This document shows positions 1-45,900 of a stretch of DNA of 64,000 nt, piece by piece (position 1 is the stretch's first letter; each line of letters begins with the position of its first letter). The DNA comes from Mesostigma viride (lineage: Eukaryota; Streptophyta; Mesostigmatophyceae; Mesostigmatales; Mesostigmataceae): contig RPFO01000412.1 in NCBI GenBank assembly GCA_009746045.1, forward strand, positions 534,992 through 598,991. The letters run 5' to 3'. The translations under genes were made by a program, and so were the position numbers. The notes under the pieces were generated by a model that ran no database searches, was not told the origin of the DNA, and worked only from the letters and a program-made list of their open reading frames with translations.

Positions 1-32209
<32,209 letters not shown>

Positions 32210-33840
32210 TTGCTAGATACCTGAAAACAACGGGAAAAATTCGTGAGGCCCTCTTTTGCTACAATTATTCTTTACAAAAGGCTCCCATTTGATTTTTGTG
32301 CCTTCTTGCGTTTCCTTGGCCGGCAAAGCTAAATCGATCCGCCATGGCTACTTGCCATTTCCAACCTGATAATTGCAAGCCTGCAGCGAGCACTGTGCAC
32401 GCTTCATTTCTGGGAGTTACGAATGCTAGCACAGAATGTTTGGCGATCTCGTCAACCAGGTAAATAAATATCTACGGCCTTAGCCAGATACTCTATGATC
32501 CTAGGCAAGTAGAACCATGCTCCCTGGAAATCGTGAACACGTGGCCGTCCCATGCTGACCTGGGCGCCATTTGTCGCTCATAATTTCCTCCGCGTCGTAC
32601 GGAATATTTGTCTGCTGCCCTGCGCATTGCCAAGATTTCATGCAGTATCTCCGAGTTCACCGCCCATATTTTCCCGTCGAAAGGCAGCCATCGCCCGAGG
32701 CACCAAGGTTGGTGTGTTCTGCGGTCTGCCACGTTCACGCTCCAGCAGTTCCCCAGCTAGTCGTCAGCACGATCCACGAGCAGGGATTTTCTTCCTTAAC
32801 TGCTGTCCGGAAAAAAGTACCGCCAGCTAGGGCGTGTCCCCGGTCATGAGCAAATGTAGGAATGGCATGAGGAATTTGCAATACGAAGTCGTCTGTAAGC
32901 AGTATCTGGACCAACTATAGCCCCCTTCCTGCCCGTTGAATCAAGTAGAAGTACTCATTATATTATCACAGCTCGCGTCCGGAGGGCAACACGGTTTTAT
33001 CAAATTGCCGCGTCGCAGAAGATATGAGGTATGTGGCATCTAAATCCCAAATGCCGATTGACTAACGGGGCCGCTGTAATACTTTGCAAAGAGGCAACGC
33101 AAGATAGACTTGTTTACAGGCTATGTGAAAAGCGTGAAATTTGATTCTTTGGAAAGGTCTTTCGATAATTTGTCCGGAAACCCAGACGATTCATGCCTGG
33201 TAAATGCTGGTGGCCAGATGTGCCCAAGGGCAGACAGCGAAGTGTGCAAAAATAGCGCAACGCGTGTCACCCATCCGTTCACATCATTGCAGAAATCTTG
33301 GGAAATTGGGTCTGAGTTCAGTTAGGAGGTTTATCTGGACCATAAACGCTAGGAGTCCGTGTACGTATGTGAATAATTTTGAGCTGCTGCTTGCTTAAGG
33401 CCAATCAAGTAGTCGCTCCTTGGCAACGTTCATCGAGGGCCGTGTCCACATTTTAGGTCCTGGCTACGATATTCCGGGGGTAAATGTTTTGTATGATGTG
33501 CTGGTTTGCAAGGTAGCTTGCTCACAGGTTTGTGCTCCACTGGTATACAAGGCATTGATTGGCTGTCACTGCATATTTTGATCGTGGGTTCGCTACAGCT
33601 GTGTTCCCGTGCAGTGATAGTACACAAGATGACTTCCCCTTGCGCTTGAGTAGTGGGTGCTAGGGGTTGGGGTGGGGATGGAGGTGTGGGTGTAGGTCGG
33701 TGTGGGTTGTGTGGGCACTTGAGCGCGTGCGCATGTCTGCGGGCACGTGGGCGCATGCGCATGTGTGTGGGCACGCGGGTGGGGCCGGTAGCGGGGGGGG
33801 GATGGGGCAAGGAACGTTGTTGGAAATGGAAGGGCGAATG
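32210..33840. other. Region upstream of CPSF160, part of the divergent intergenic space
   Basis: AT/GC balanced, no recognised gene. It must contain the CPSF160 promoter and 5' UTR, but I see no clear core-promoter motif. Confidence 0.4.
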
Positions 33841-33844
33841 TTGT

Positions 33845-33975
33845 GTGGGTGGGTGGGTGGGTGGGTGGGGGGGGGGGGGGGGGGGGGCGGGCGGGCGGGC
33901 GGGCGGGCGGGCGGGCGGGCGGGCGGGCGGGCGGGCGGGCGGGCGGGCGGGTGGGTTGGTGGGTGCGTGGGTGGG
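33845..33975. repeat. GGGT / poly-G / GGGC compound G-rich microsatellite
   Basis: (GGGT)n, then about 17 Gs, then (GGGC)n of about 16 copies, then GGGT again. It has many G-quadruplex-capable runs and lies between the two divergent genes. Confidence 0.95.
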
Positions 33976-33999
33976 TGGGCATATGATTTCTGGGAGTTG

Positions 34000-35913
34000 G
34001 CATATTTGCTGTATAATAACAGAATGGGTTGGCCTGCATGGTCCTGCTGCTTGCTGCTGACATGTTCTAGGGTAAGGGGTGAACACGTCCCTTGGCTGTT
34101 GTGTGGTGACCATGGGTGTTTGCGTAAGACTTTACCTTTGTACGGGAGGCCTGACATTAGCGTTCGAAACGCGTAACGTCAGCGTTTAGGCACCTGGTTG
34201 TGAAACTTCCACTAAATACCTTGGGCATGGATTTATTGAATTATCTACATACTCATAAAATTATCTACATGCTCATAAATTTTTCTACGCACTTGGGCGT
34301 GCGCTGCTTCTAGTTGGTTGTCGTGGCTCATGGCAACCCTCACATATCTTAAGTTTCGCATGTGGTGCTTCTGCTGTCATGTCTCTGCACGGCCTGTCTG
34401 GCCATAGCTCTCCACCCTTGCTCGAGCTAGGCCCTATATGTAGTGATGGTGATTGACAAAATGTGTCTACTGTCACAGCTAGGCCACAAACCATGCGGAG
34501 ACTTCTTTTTGGGGGGGTGGGGGGTGGGGCGGGGTATACATTCTCACATTCAATCCCGCTTATAGGTGTAGCGCAAAGCTTTTTCTGTAAGTCCCCTCCC
34601 ATACCCGTGGACGAGAGCAAGCCATTACCCCTGGATCCACACGCGAGGCGAAGCACAGACATCCATACCCGTGGGTGTGGCTGCCCTCCACAGAACGGTC
34701 AAACAGTTTACCCTGCAAGGACGTTCATTTTCCAAGGCCAACGTGTTAGTAATGAGGCACCCAAGTTAGCAATGAAGGCGCACTGGTTAGTAATGAAGCA
34801 CCCAAGTTAGCAATGAAGGCGCACTGGTTAGTAATGAAGCACCCAAGTTAGCAATGAAGGCTCAATGGTTAGTAATGAAGCACCCAAGCATTTGCCTTTG
34901 CTCTTGCATCAGAAGTCCTTAAAGAAAGAGAGTCCTTAAGGAAAGTGTCTATTGACGTGTGTAGCCTTCTGAGTGGCGACATTGGGCGCACGGCCTCACT
35001 CTCTTGTCCCTTGCGACACGCCTGCACATGCAACACACATGCGCATGCAACACACATGCGCATGCAACACACATGCACATGCAACACACATGCACACGCA
35101 ACACACATGCACATGCAACACACATGCACATGCACATTCTGTCTACCCACCTTCCCATGTGCACTATGTGCGCAAACCGTGCTTGGCCTCTCCTCTTGGT
35201 CCCCTTTCTGCAGGCTGCCAGAGTGCGACTTGCTGGTAGGAAGTCCCGCATCGCATGCCTCAACGGCATGCCGCGGTTGATGTCCACGCGGTTATGGATG
35301 GCAGAAGCCACCGCTGCCATCTGCCGAAGAAGTGGAGAATAGCCATGCGATCCCACTCCCTGGGCATGGAGAGGTAGAACACCCTGCCAGGGTGGCCGCT
35401 TTGCCAGGCAACACCAAGGAAAGGGGCGCGGATTTCTGCTTTTCAGGCTGCCCTTTTCTTGCTGCCCCCTGCCAGGGACTCGCGGCATCACCCTGGGGCG
35501 TCGTTTCTGGGGTACGTGCGCAAGTCATCCTGTCGCATTCTGGGGAAGTGGCTGGCAGCGGTAGCTTCACTGGCAAACCTGGCAGCGGAGGCTTTACAAG
35601 GGAAGCTGCCTTCCAGTCTTCTCCTATTCCTCTCCTAGTTTTCTCCTCCTCTTCCCCTTCTCCTCCTCTAGTCTTCTCCTCCTCTTCTCCTCGCCTTCTC
35701 CCTTTCCAGTGGCTCCATTGCCTGCATATGGTCACTGGGTGACCTCTCCAGACAGCCTCCTCCCATCCCAGTCGGTACATCACCTGCGCATGATAACCAC
35801 TCCGCCTGTGCACGTGTCGCGTTCGCTTGTCGCAGCTGTCATCAGCGGCTGATGTGGCAGCGTCAACAACAACGGTAGCCCTCGACTGAGTACATGTGGC
35901 AGGCGGGTGGCGG
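34000..35913. repeat. Upstream region of the OTU-UBC gene with two short arrays
   Basis: 34748-34893 has about 3.5 copies of a 41-bp unit (ttagtaatgaagcacccaag); 35028-35135 has about six copies of an 18-bp unit (acacatgcacatgcaaca). No conserved coding found here; it may hold untranslated leader sequence. Confidence 0.7.
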
Positions 35914-36930
35914 ATGGGTTGCTTCTGCTGCAAGAGCCCTCAAGGGAAGGAGGGCAGCGGCCTCGACAGCTCGCCGGCAAGAAGAAAGCACAAGAACCGG
36001 TCGGGGCGCCACAGTCGGCTGGAGGGCCAATGGGCTAACTTAGAGGCGCTCTCTTCCGCGTACACTGGGATCGACCATAATGCCGGCGGGGAGGACTACA
36101 GCAACTCACGAGACTACAGCAACTCGCAGGATTATAGCAGCCCAAGGGATGTGCCCTCGCTGCATCATCATCACGTTTCCATATTGGCGGAGGACAATTC
36201 CCCGCATGAACGCCGCCACGGGATTGGCCGGTCATCCGGTGCCTACGTCAAGCTAGCCGCCGCAACAGGGGGGTCCGGGTCTGCTGGCTCTTCGTCGGGA
36301 TCCAAGGTGCATGGGCACGGGGTCAGTGGCGGCGTGGGTATCGATGACAGTGTCGGTAGCGACGGCAAGCCCACCGCCGGCAAGTCGGCGCGTCGGCTGA
36401 GCTGGTCTGCCCAGGGGTCTGGCGGTAATGGCGGTGGCGTTGCCAGGGCGCCCCCAGGGACGCAGCTCATGCGGATGGTCAGCCCCCCACCGTTGCCCAT
36501 CGGTCGTGGGATAGTGACTGTTGCCCAAACGGGGCATAGCGGGGCGCAGAACGGGGGGCATCTTGTGATGGGCCACAACCATCTTGCGATGGGGCCTCTT
36601 GCGAGGGACCGTGATGATTCTGGCCACGTCACGCCGTCATCGTCGGATGCCCGGGAGGCAGGCTTTGCTTCGCAAGGTACGGAAGTGGAGCTGGCAACCG
36701 TCCCCGGTAGCAGGAACATGTCCGGCGATGGGGGCGGTCACGTGGGCAGGGATGGCGTGAGAGCGGCGGGATGGCGTGGGAATGCGGGGGAGTATGCTGG
36801 CGGCGGTGGCGCGACGGGCGGTGATGGCGTGCTGGGGTCGCCGGAATCAGAACCCGTGTCGCCGTCGTTGGGGAAGCTGCCATCGGAGCGAACGAGGCGA
36901 CAGGTGCAGGACCTGGAGGACACGATGATG
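35914..36930 (+). CDS. OTU-UBC gene exon 1
   Basis: Residues 1-339. The ATG at 35914 gives MGCFCCKSPQG, a candidate N-myristoylation (Gly2) plus palmitoylation (Cys3, 5, 6) signal. The rest is rich in Gly, Ser, His and Asp, without a recognised domain, and ends RRQVQDLEDTMM. Donor ATG|GTGGGT; the donor end is echoed at 36999-37023. Confidence 0.75.
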
Positions 36931-39900
36931 GTGGGTGGCTACTACTGGTTTGCAGTCGTATAAACTGTCATGTTTATCGTTGCATTGGGTGTAGCACCAG
37001 GTGCCTGGAGGACACCATGATGGTGGTGTGTGCGTGTGGTCACTATAGTATAGTAGTGTGCGTGTGGTCACTATAGTATAGTAGTGTGCGTGTGCGTGTG
37101 CGTGTGCGTGTGCGTGTGCGTGTGCGTGTGTGTGTGCGTGTGCGTGTGCGTGTGCGTGTGCGTGTGCGTGTGTGTGTGTGTGTGCGTGTGCGTGTGCGTG
37201 TGCGTGTGCGTGTGCGTGTGCGTGTGCGTGTGCGTGTGCGTGTGCGTGTGCGTGTGCGCGTGTGTGTGCGTGTGTGTGTGCGTGTGCGTGTGCGTGTGTG
37301 TGTGCGTGTGCGTGTGCGTGTGCGTGTGCGTGTGCGTGTGCGTGTGCGTGTGCGTGTGCGTGTGCGTGTGCGTGTGCGTGTGCGTGTGCGTGTGCGTGTG
37401 CGTGTGCGTGTGCGTGTGCGTGTGCGTGTGCGTGTGCGTGTGCGTGTGCGTGTGCGTGTGCGTGTGCGTGTGCGTGTGCGTGTGCGTGTGCGCGTGTGTG
37501 TGTGATGCGTGCGCTGATACGCGCGCGCGGTGCAATTGGGTTTTGTTAGAGTGCAATTGTGGGTGGCGTACTCAAGTATCAGTTGTCAGTGTTCACAGTT
37601 ACACACTACAAGTGTGTTCTGCTTTCTCTACAGTGTGGCTGTTGACGCTTCTTCCACAGTGGTGCTTGTGGCTGCTAACACCAGCGCCGAGCGGTAATGC
37701 TAACACCGGCGCCGAGCGGTAATGCTAACACCGGCGCCGAGCGGTAACGTGCTGCTATCCCCGTGCCTCACCGTTGTGTGCTTCTAACGTGTGGAATCCG
37801 CCATCAGTGCTGAGGTGACACGCTCTATTGTACAAGGTCTCTCGGGTCCCACACTCGCCACGCTGCCCTCTCATGTGTCTTCATGTGTGTCTTACATGTC
37901 TACATAAGGTTGGCATCTGTCACCTGCATGTTACAGGCGCTGAGCCCCCAGGAGCGAGATGCACTCTCTTGTGCTGCATCTGATCTGTGCTGTGTTCTAC
38001 CATTCCCCGCCCCCCACGTCTGTGGCGTCTATCTACTGTGCAGGAGCTGAGCCCCCAGGAGCGAGATGCGTTGCTCCGCGATGAACTTCTGCTGCTGTCA
38101 CCGCTCATCCGCCAGGTCTTCCCCGTGCTGGTGCGTGGTGAAGCAGAACTAACATGATGAGAATACCTCTAGAGCAGGACTAAGATGATAAGGAAAGCTC
38201 TAGACTAGGACTTACATGATAAGATAAGCTCCCGAGGTTTACGTTCTAGTCATTCCTCTTACAAGTTGAATACCGCTCGTCCGCCAGGTGTTTCCTTAGC
38301 TGGTGTGTGCGGCAAGATTGCTGTCATCAAAGATACTGTATAGGTTTGGTTGTTATTGGTAATAAGTTTAGTGGTTATTGGTAATAAGTTAAGGTGTTAT
38401 TGGTAATAAGTTTAGTTGTTATTGGTAATAAGTTAAGTTGTTATTGGCAATAGGTTTAGTTGTTATTGGTACTTATCTTGCTACCACTCATCCTGCCAGG
38501 TCTTCCGTGCTGGCCCATGAAGCAGGACTGGTCATAGTAAGAGAGCCTAGTAGTACAATCCTGCTGGATGATACTGATTGATTGGCCCATGAAGCAGGAC
38601 TGGTCATAGTAAGAGAGCCTAGTAGTACAATCCTGCTGGATGATAGTGATTGATTGGCCCATGAAGCAGGACTGGTCATAGTAAGAGAGCCTAGTAGTAC
38701 AATCCTGCTGGATGATAGTGATTGATTGGCCCATGAAGCAGGACTGGTCATAGTAAGAGAGCCTAGTAGTACAATCCTGCTGGATGATAGTGATTGATTG
38801 GCCCATGAAGCAGGACTGGTCATAGTAAGAGAGCCTAGTAGTACAATCCTGCTGGATGATACTGATTGATAACCCCCCCATCTGGTCATAGTAAGAGAGC
38901 CTAGTAGTACAATCCTGCTGGCTGATACTGATTGATTACCCCCCCATCCAACAGCGTGGCTTTCTCTATGCTTATGCACACGCTGAAGGTCTTCCGTATG
39001 CTTACGCACACGCTGAAGGTCTTCTCTATGCTTACGCACACGCTGAAGGTCTTCTCTATGCTTAGGTACACGCTGAAGGTCTTCTCTATGTTTACGCACA
39101 TGCTGAAGGTCTTCTCTATGCTTTGCACACGCTGGAGGTCTTCTCTATGCTTATGCACACGCTGAAGGTCTTCTCTATGCTTTGCATACCCTGGAGGTCT
39201 TCTCTATGCTTATGCTCACCCTGGAGGTCTAGGTTACATGTCTGCTGTGGGGTAAGATGCTGGAAGGATTTGACGGTGGTTGCCGCTGAACGAGAGGGAT
39301 TGCCTTGCGACTTGCGTGCAGCTCTGTGGTGGTGTGTTGAACAGTATTACTTGCAGTATGAACATTAGCTTAGTACTAATTAGTTTTTTAGCTTACCCAA
39401 AAAATTATTACGACAAGATGATACGAGGATATTTTGCTAATGAAAATCCTCGTCATAGCAGTCCGAGGATTGCTAATTTCTGCCAGCAACGGTTCGTGGC
39501 AACAAGTGACTAACCTGTAAGGAAGGACTAATCTGTAAGGAACTGCCATCTTTTTGTGCGAGGGATCGCAGTCATCGTATGCCTTGCTGCTTTTTATTAG
39601 CAGTTGAGAATAAGCAAGCAATCGTTGATGTCTTTGTTCCCCTTGGTGCTTGGTGCTTACGAAATGGTGCCAAGAGCCATTGCTTATAAAAGAGCCATGG
39701 CTTGCCCCTGCCACGGCTGCCAATCGTGCAGATTTCTGTATTTCTCACTTTGCTTCTGCAAATGCTACCATCACCTACCACCCCCTGCCACCTGCCTTTT
39801 TTCTCACGTTGCCATCCACACGATGCCTAGCACCCGCCCCTCTGCTGGCGCACTCCCATCTCCCCCCTTATCCGCTGCCTGTCGCTTGCTTCGTGTACGA

Positions 39901-42900
39901 ATGTGACTACACGCTGTAAAACTGCTGTAAAACTGTTTTACTATTCTTCGCATGAGTACAAAATATAGTGTTACTTTTCTTCATTTGCCAGCCATTACGG
40001 AGCTGCTGCTCCTTTGTGCTGCTCCTTTGCTCATCATGCTGCCCTTTACCCCTCTCCCTGCCACATGTCCTTGGCTCCCGTTACACTGCCAGCCGTCAAC
40101 GACCTGCTCCTTTGTACTCCAAGCGGACGACGAGGTCGACACGGGCGCCGCAAACTATTTGTGGCGGCTGCTGCAGAAGATGAGGGAGCATCAGGTGGGG
40201 GGGTTGGGGGGGGCGGTGGCGGGGGGGGTGGGGAAAGGGATGGGCGGTGGAGGTTGGGGGGAAGGGGGAGCGGTGGTGTGTTTTGTGTGTAATGCTGTGT
40301 TTGCTTGGGGAGAGGAAAGCGGTACCTGACGGATGTTTCAACGTCCGTTGTACATTCTCCTGTGAACACATGCTGGCAGATCTGATGCGCATATGTGTCT
40401 CTGTCCTGCCGGATTCCAGTACCCATGGGGTGCTTGCTGCAATACTTGTCGAGTCCTCCATTTTTCCGGCAAGAAAAGACAGATAGTTGAGTTTGAGAGG
40501 TTGATATACGTTCGTTTATAGTCTTGATTCGTCCTTTCTCTGATATATGAATGAATTCAATTTCGGGTTGAAGTCTCCTCGCTTCATCTGATACGAAATA
40601 CTTCCTTCTCGCTATGCCCTGGGGTATGACTGCTATCTCAGGGCTACCCCATTATCACTTCTGAATGACTATCAAGTGTTCTCAGGACGATAGCGGGGAT
40701 GGTAGCCTATTCGCTGTTCTGCATGAGTTGCCTGACCTGTCTCCCTTCCCTCACTGTGTGCCTGTGGAACAATGCGGCGCATCATCCGCAGAAGATGGAG
40801 GTTGTCCCCCTGCGCACCACCGGTGACGGCAGCTGCCTGCTTAATGCTATCTCCCGCGGCATCTGGGGGGTGGAGCTCTTTTCAGAGGCGCTGCGCCACC
40901 AGCTCTGCGATGAGCTGTCCACCCACCGCGAATGGTTGGTTTATTTCGCTCATTTTTAGTTATTTATCATGATTATCTATCTATTGTAATTTGCGTGCAT
41001 TATTCTCAGCCTTTTTTTTTCCCTTTTTTTTTTTAATTGTGCGATGAGCTGTCCACCCTCCGCGACTGGGGGCTGCCTCAATCCTTTTGCGGGTTTACAT
41101 TATCAGTGCGCAGGCCTGTTAGTGTGCGGTTTCACAGCTGGGTGTTGGTGATCGTCGCTAAGCTGAGGGTGCCAAGAGTGAAAATGGGTTTTGGTCTAAC
41201 AACACCCTCTCTGTGGCCTTCGGTCGTTACGTACCGTTATTGGTTATTTGGCCCTTGGGCAGCCCATATCTGAGATGGTGTTTTGGTCTCTTCCAGTGAC
41301 ATGTGACGGAAGTAGCAAAGGCTTTTTTTTTCCTTAAAGGACGGTGTTTTTTCTGTGACTACAAGGGCGGCCCGCTTACTTTTAGCCGATGGTCCTGTAA
41401 GCACGGACCATCCATGGTCCTGGGGCACGCAATTAGCACGCCACAGGTATCAACACGCGGCGCAGATCTATATATCGACACGCCGTGCAGATCTATATAT
41501 CTGTCCGCTTGCGCACCTGCCCACGCATGTACCTCCTCATCCTGTCCTGCACATCGCGTGCACGTGCCTTTACTTGCGACTTTGCCTATCACACGCTGCC
41601 CTGCTCATATCACTGTGCATTGACGAAAGGCTCTAACTGGTGGCCTTGGCAGGGATTCCTCCCCCGCACTAAGTTGGGCACCGTAATGTGCATTATTTTA
41701 ACGAAACACCCTGGCCGCAGGTGCTTGCAGTCTCCTCCCATGCGCTCTTTCTTCTTATCCCACACTGTACTGCGCATAGAACAAAAAAAATTATCTGCTG
41801 GTCCCCGCATGTACTCCTCCCACGCATGATGTGTTGCCCCATCTTTTCATGAGCCGCTGATGCGCATACACGTCGCATCTACTGCTGGCCCCCGCAGGTA
41901 CTGCTCCCATGTGTCACCCCACGACGTTGAAGAAGCGGCGCAGCAGGCCGCGTGCCCAGGCGCCTTCCTCTCCAACCTGCATGTGGTCGCCATGGCCCAT
42001 GTGCTGCGCCGGCCGGTGGTGCTGTTTGATGCGGAGGTATGCGCGCAAGCAACAGGCACTTCTAGGGTACCGTTGCGGGGGCAAGTATACTCCTAGGATT
42101 TAGTGGGTGCTGCGCCAGCCCGTGGTGCTTTTTGACACCGAGGGAGGGAGGCAGCGAAGAAGAATATAGTGGATGCTGTCTAACAGTGGTAGCTGTTTTG
42201 AAGAGGAGTTGTCGACCGTGGCGCTGTTTCATGCCCAGAGGGGCAGTAAGAAGTCGATGTAGCTCTTGTGCTAGTATAGTACAAGTACGAGGATGAAATG
42301 GAGTGCTGACCCGTCCTATTCCTCGACGCAAAGGTACGAAGGCAGCACTGGGGAGACTTGTTTCGTACAGTACGAGAATGAAGTGTACATGGTACATCGT
42401 TGACAAATGAGCGGTCACTGCCCCGTGGGGCTCTGTTCTGGCGCTGATGCGAGTGGCAAGCAGGCTAGACCATCACAGCTAACCAGATCAGTATAGGGAC
42501 AGGCTATGTGCGGATGTGACGTACGGTAGGGACAGGTCTGTCGTTTTTCCGCCCCGTGGTGCCCATGAATGCCATGGCGAGAACAGTACAACTGCATCGA
42601 TCCCGCGAGTAAGGCTTTAAACAGGAGCTGGCCGGCACATATTGGCAACAAGCAGCGTGGAGCAGCCAACTGCGCTGAGTCTATGTATGTCGGCTGCGCA
42701 CCATGGCGCGAAGATCGTTCCTGTCTGAGTCCAGCTCGATGATCATCATCGCCCTGTTCGTTCCCCCCCCAAAAGATGCGCCCTGTTCGTGTGATGCGGG
42801 CATCGATAATCCGCATGAACGATAACGGCATTCCTCCTCGTCTTGCTGGCATACCTACGGCGCTGCCATCCGTTCCGATATCGTTCCGTTTCACTCTCCT

Positions 42901-45900
42901 GGAGTGCCGACATATCGGCGGCTGGCTTTGTCGTGATACCTGGGGCTGCCCGTTGCGCCTCCTTATCCTTCTCGATTCCTTATTGAGGGGGTCCTTATCG
43001 ATTCCTTATTGAGGGGGTCCTTCTCGATTCCTTTTTGAGGGGGTCCATCTCGATTCCTTATTGAGGGGATCCTTATCGATTCCTTATTGAGGGGGTCCAT
43101 CTCGATTCCTTATTGAGGGGGTCCTTATCGATTCCTTATTGAGGGGATCCTTATCGATTCCTTATTGAGGGGGTCCTTCTCGATTCCTTATTGAGGCTTA
43201 TCGATTCCTTATTGAGGGGGTCCTTATCGATTCCTTATTGAGGGGATCCTTCTCGATTCCTTATTGAGGGGGTCCTTCTCGATTCCTTATTGAGGGGGTC
43301 CTTATCGATTCCTTATTGAGGGGGTCCATCTCGATTCCTTATTGAGGGGGTCCTTATCGATTCCTTATTGAGGGGGTCCTTCTCGATTCCTTATTGAGGG
43401 GGTCCTTCTCGATTCCTTATTGAGGCTTATCGATTCCTTATTGAGGGGGTCCTTATCGATTCCTTATTGAGGGGATCCTTCTCGATTCCTTATTGAGGGG
43501 GTCCTTCTCGATTCCTTATTGAGGGGGTCCTTATCGATTCCTTATTGAGGGGGTCCTTATCGATTCCTTATTGAGGGGGTCCTTATCGATTCCTTATTGA
43601 GGGGGTCCTTCTCGATTCCTTATTGAGGGGGTCCTTATCGATTCCTTATTGAGGGGATCCTTCTCGATTCCTTATTGAGGGGGTCCTTCTCGATTCCTTA
43701 TTGAGGGGGTCCTTCTCGATTCCTTATTGAGGGGGTCCTTCTCGATTCCTTATTGAGGGGGTCCATCTCGATTCCTTATTGAGGGGGTCCTTATCGATTC
43801 CTTATTGAGGGGATCCTTATCGATTCCTTATTGAGGGGGTCCTTCTCGATTCCTTATTGAGGCTTATCGATTCCTTATTGAGGGGGTCCTTATCGATTCC
43901 TTATTGAGGGGATCCTTCTCGATTCCTTATTGAGGGGGTCCTTCTCGATTCCTTATTGAGGGGGTCCTTATCGATTCCTTATTGAGGGGGTCCATCTCGA
44001 TTCCTTATTGAGGGGGTCCTTATCGATTCCTTATTGAGGGGGTCCTTCTCGATTCCTTATTGAGGGGGTCCTTCTCGATTCCTTATTGAGGCTTATCGAT
44101 TCCTTATTGAGGGGGTCCTTATCGATTCCTTATTGAGGGGATCCTTCTCGATTCCTTATTGAGGGGGTCCTTCTCGATTCCTTATTGAGGGGGTCCTTAT
44201 CGATTCCTTATTGAGGGGGTCCTTATCGATTCCTTATTGAGGGGGTCCTTATCGATTCCTTATTGAGGGGGTCCTTCTCGATTCCTTATTGAGGGGGTCC
44301 TTATCGATTCCTTATTGAGGGGATCCTTCTCGATTCCTTATTGAGGGGGTCCTTCTCGATTCCTTATTGAGGGGGTCCTTCTCGATTCCTTATTGAGGGG
44401 GTCCTTCTCGATTCCTTATTGAGGGGGTCCTTGTCGATTCCACGTACTGGCACTGGTTTCCATGCCATGATATGGGCATCCGCGGTCATTAGGCTGGCAT
44501 ATGTATCGATGACCCCCGCGTCCCTGTATGTGCTCCAACTCCCCTCAACAGACGTCCATGTCCAACTATGGCATGGGCCTGTACGGCACGGCTGGCGTGT
44601 TTGCGCCGCTGCGGCTGCCACAGAAGACCTGGTGGCCCTGGCCCGTGTTCATCAGCTGGAGCAGGTGGGGTCACATAAGTATATAGTAGTACTACTATAT
44701 GTATGTACTATATATGTTCTACTGTACTACTATATGTATGTACTACTATATATATGTTCTACTGTACTATATATGTATGTACTACTATATATGTGTGTGT
44801 GTCACTAGTAGACAAGCGCATGTGGCCTGTATTCACAAGCACGAGCAGGTGGGGGCGAGTAACGAGAACAACACAAATAGCCCTTATGGACAAACACCTG
44901 TGGCGTTTGTTCACCAGCGGCAGCAGGTGGGCGGCCGTGCATACCTGCACTAGGCGGGTGCAAACACCCAGTAGACGCAAGCACTGAGTCAGCCCACGCA
45001 CCCAATATCCGCAGGCACAGAGTAGACGCATGCACCCAGTGAATGCTACCAGCCTTCTTGGCCCACGCGTGCCCATGTCCCCTCGCTGGCTGCCAGCATC
45101 CATACTCCTGCCCCATGCTGACAGCGTGCATGCCATGGTGCGTGCTGCTCTGCCATCTCCGTGATGGATCAGGCCAGTGCTGGGCTGCTGTCATTATTTG
45201 CCATTGCGCTGCAGTGAAATGCATAACCACTTTGTGCGTGATGAGGTTGAGTCCTTCTCATCTCAGCCTGCTGGATTCCATGTATGGACGCAGCGAAAAG
45301 CAGCATTAGTTTGTGCCTGACATGTAGGTTGAGTTCTTCTCATGATTCCTCGCACCATTGCAGCGAACAGCACAACCACTTTGTGCCGCTGGTGTGGAGT
45401 GCGGGCACCCGCCCACTGACCCGCTGGCTGTGGCCGGAGGACTTCCTCGCAATGGCGTGCCAGGTGCGCAAGCATGCTTCTTTTATTTTCAACATCCTTG
45501 GTTATACGGACCTAGTGCCCCCGATGCGGTGAAATATCTACCGGGCTAAAAGCACCTGCATTCGGGGCACCTAAGTCAAGGCGACCCTACAGCTCATGCA
45601 TATGGAAATGTTTATGTGATGATTATGGAAATGTTTTCAAGTCCTTCGGTGTCAGCATACCCCCGCTCTGGAAATGTGTGGCGAAGCCTGTGAAAATGTC
45701 ACCTGGGTTAAGACTCTGTAGCTGAAGGCATCAAAGAATTACCTAGGTCTGCCTGGACTTTGGTTATGTGAATGATATCCGGTCGTACCCCAACTGTAGT
45801 GGGTCTGCGCGCCTCGGAAAATGGGACTATTAGTGAAGTCTTGCAAGGATGCCATGCTGAAGGCATAGCTGGATAAGACCCATTATCAGGGGTTACATAG

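Noticed and set aside
32490-33400. Possible gene in the divergent intergenic space (frames of 60-90 codons on both strands)
   Set aside because: No recognised domain, no consistent splice sites, and codon composition unlike the GC-rich exons nearby.
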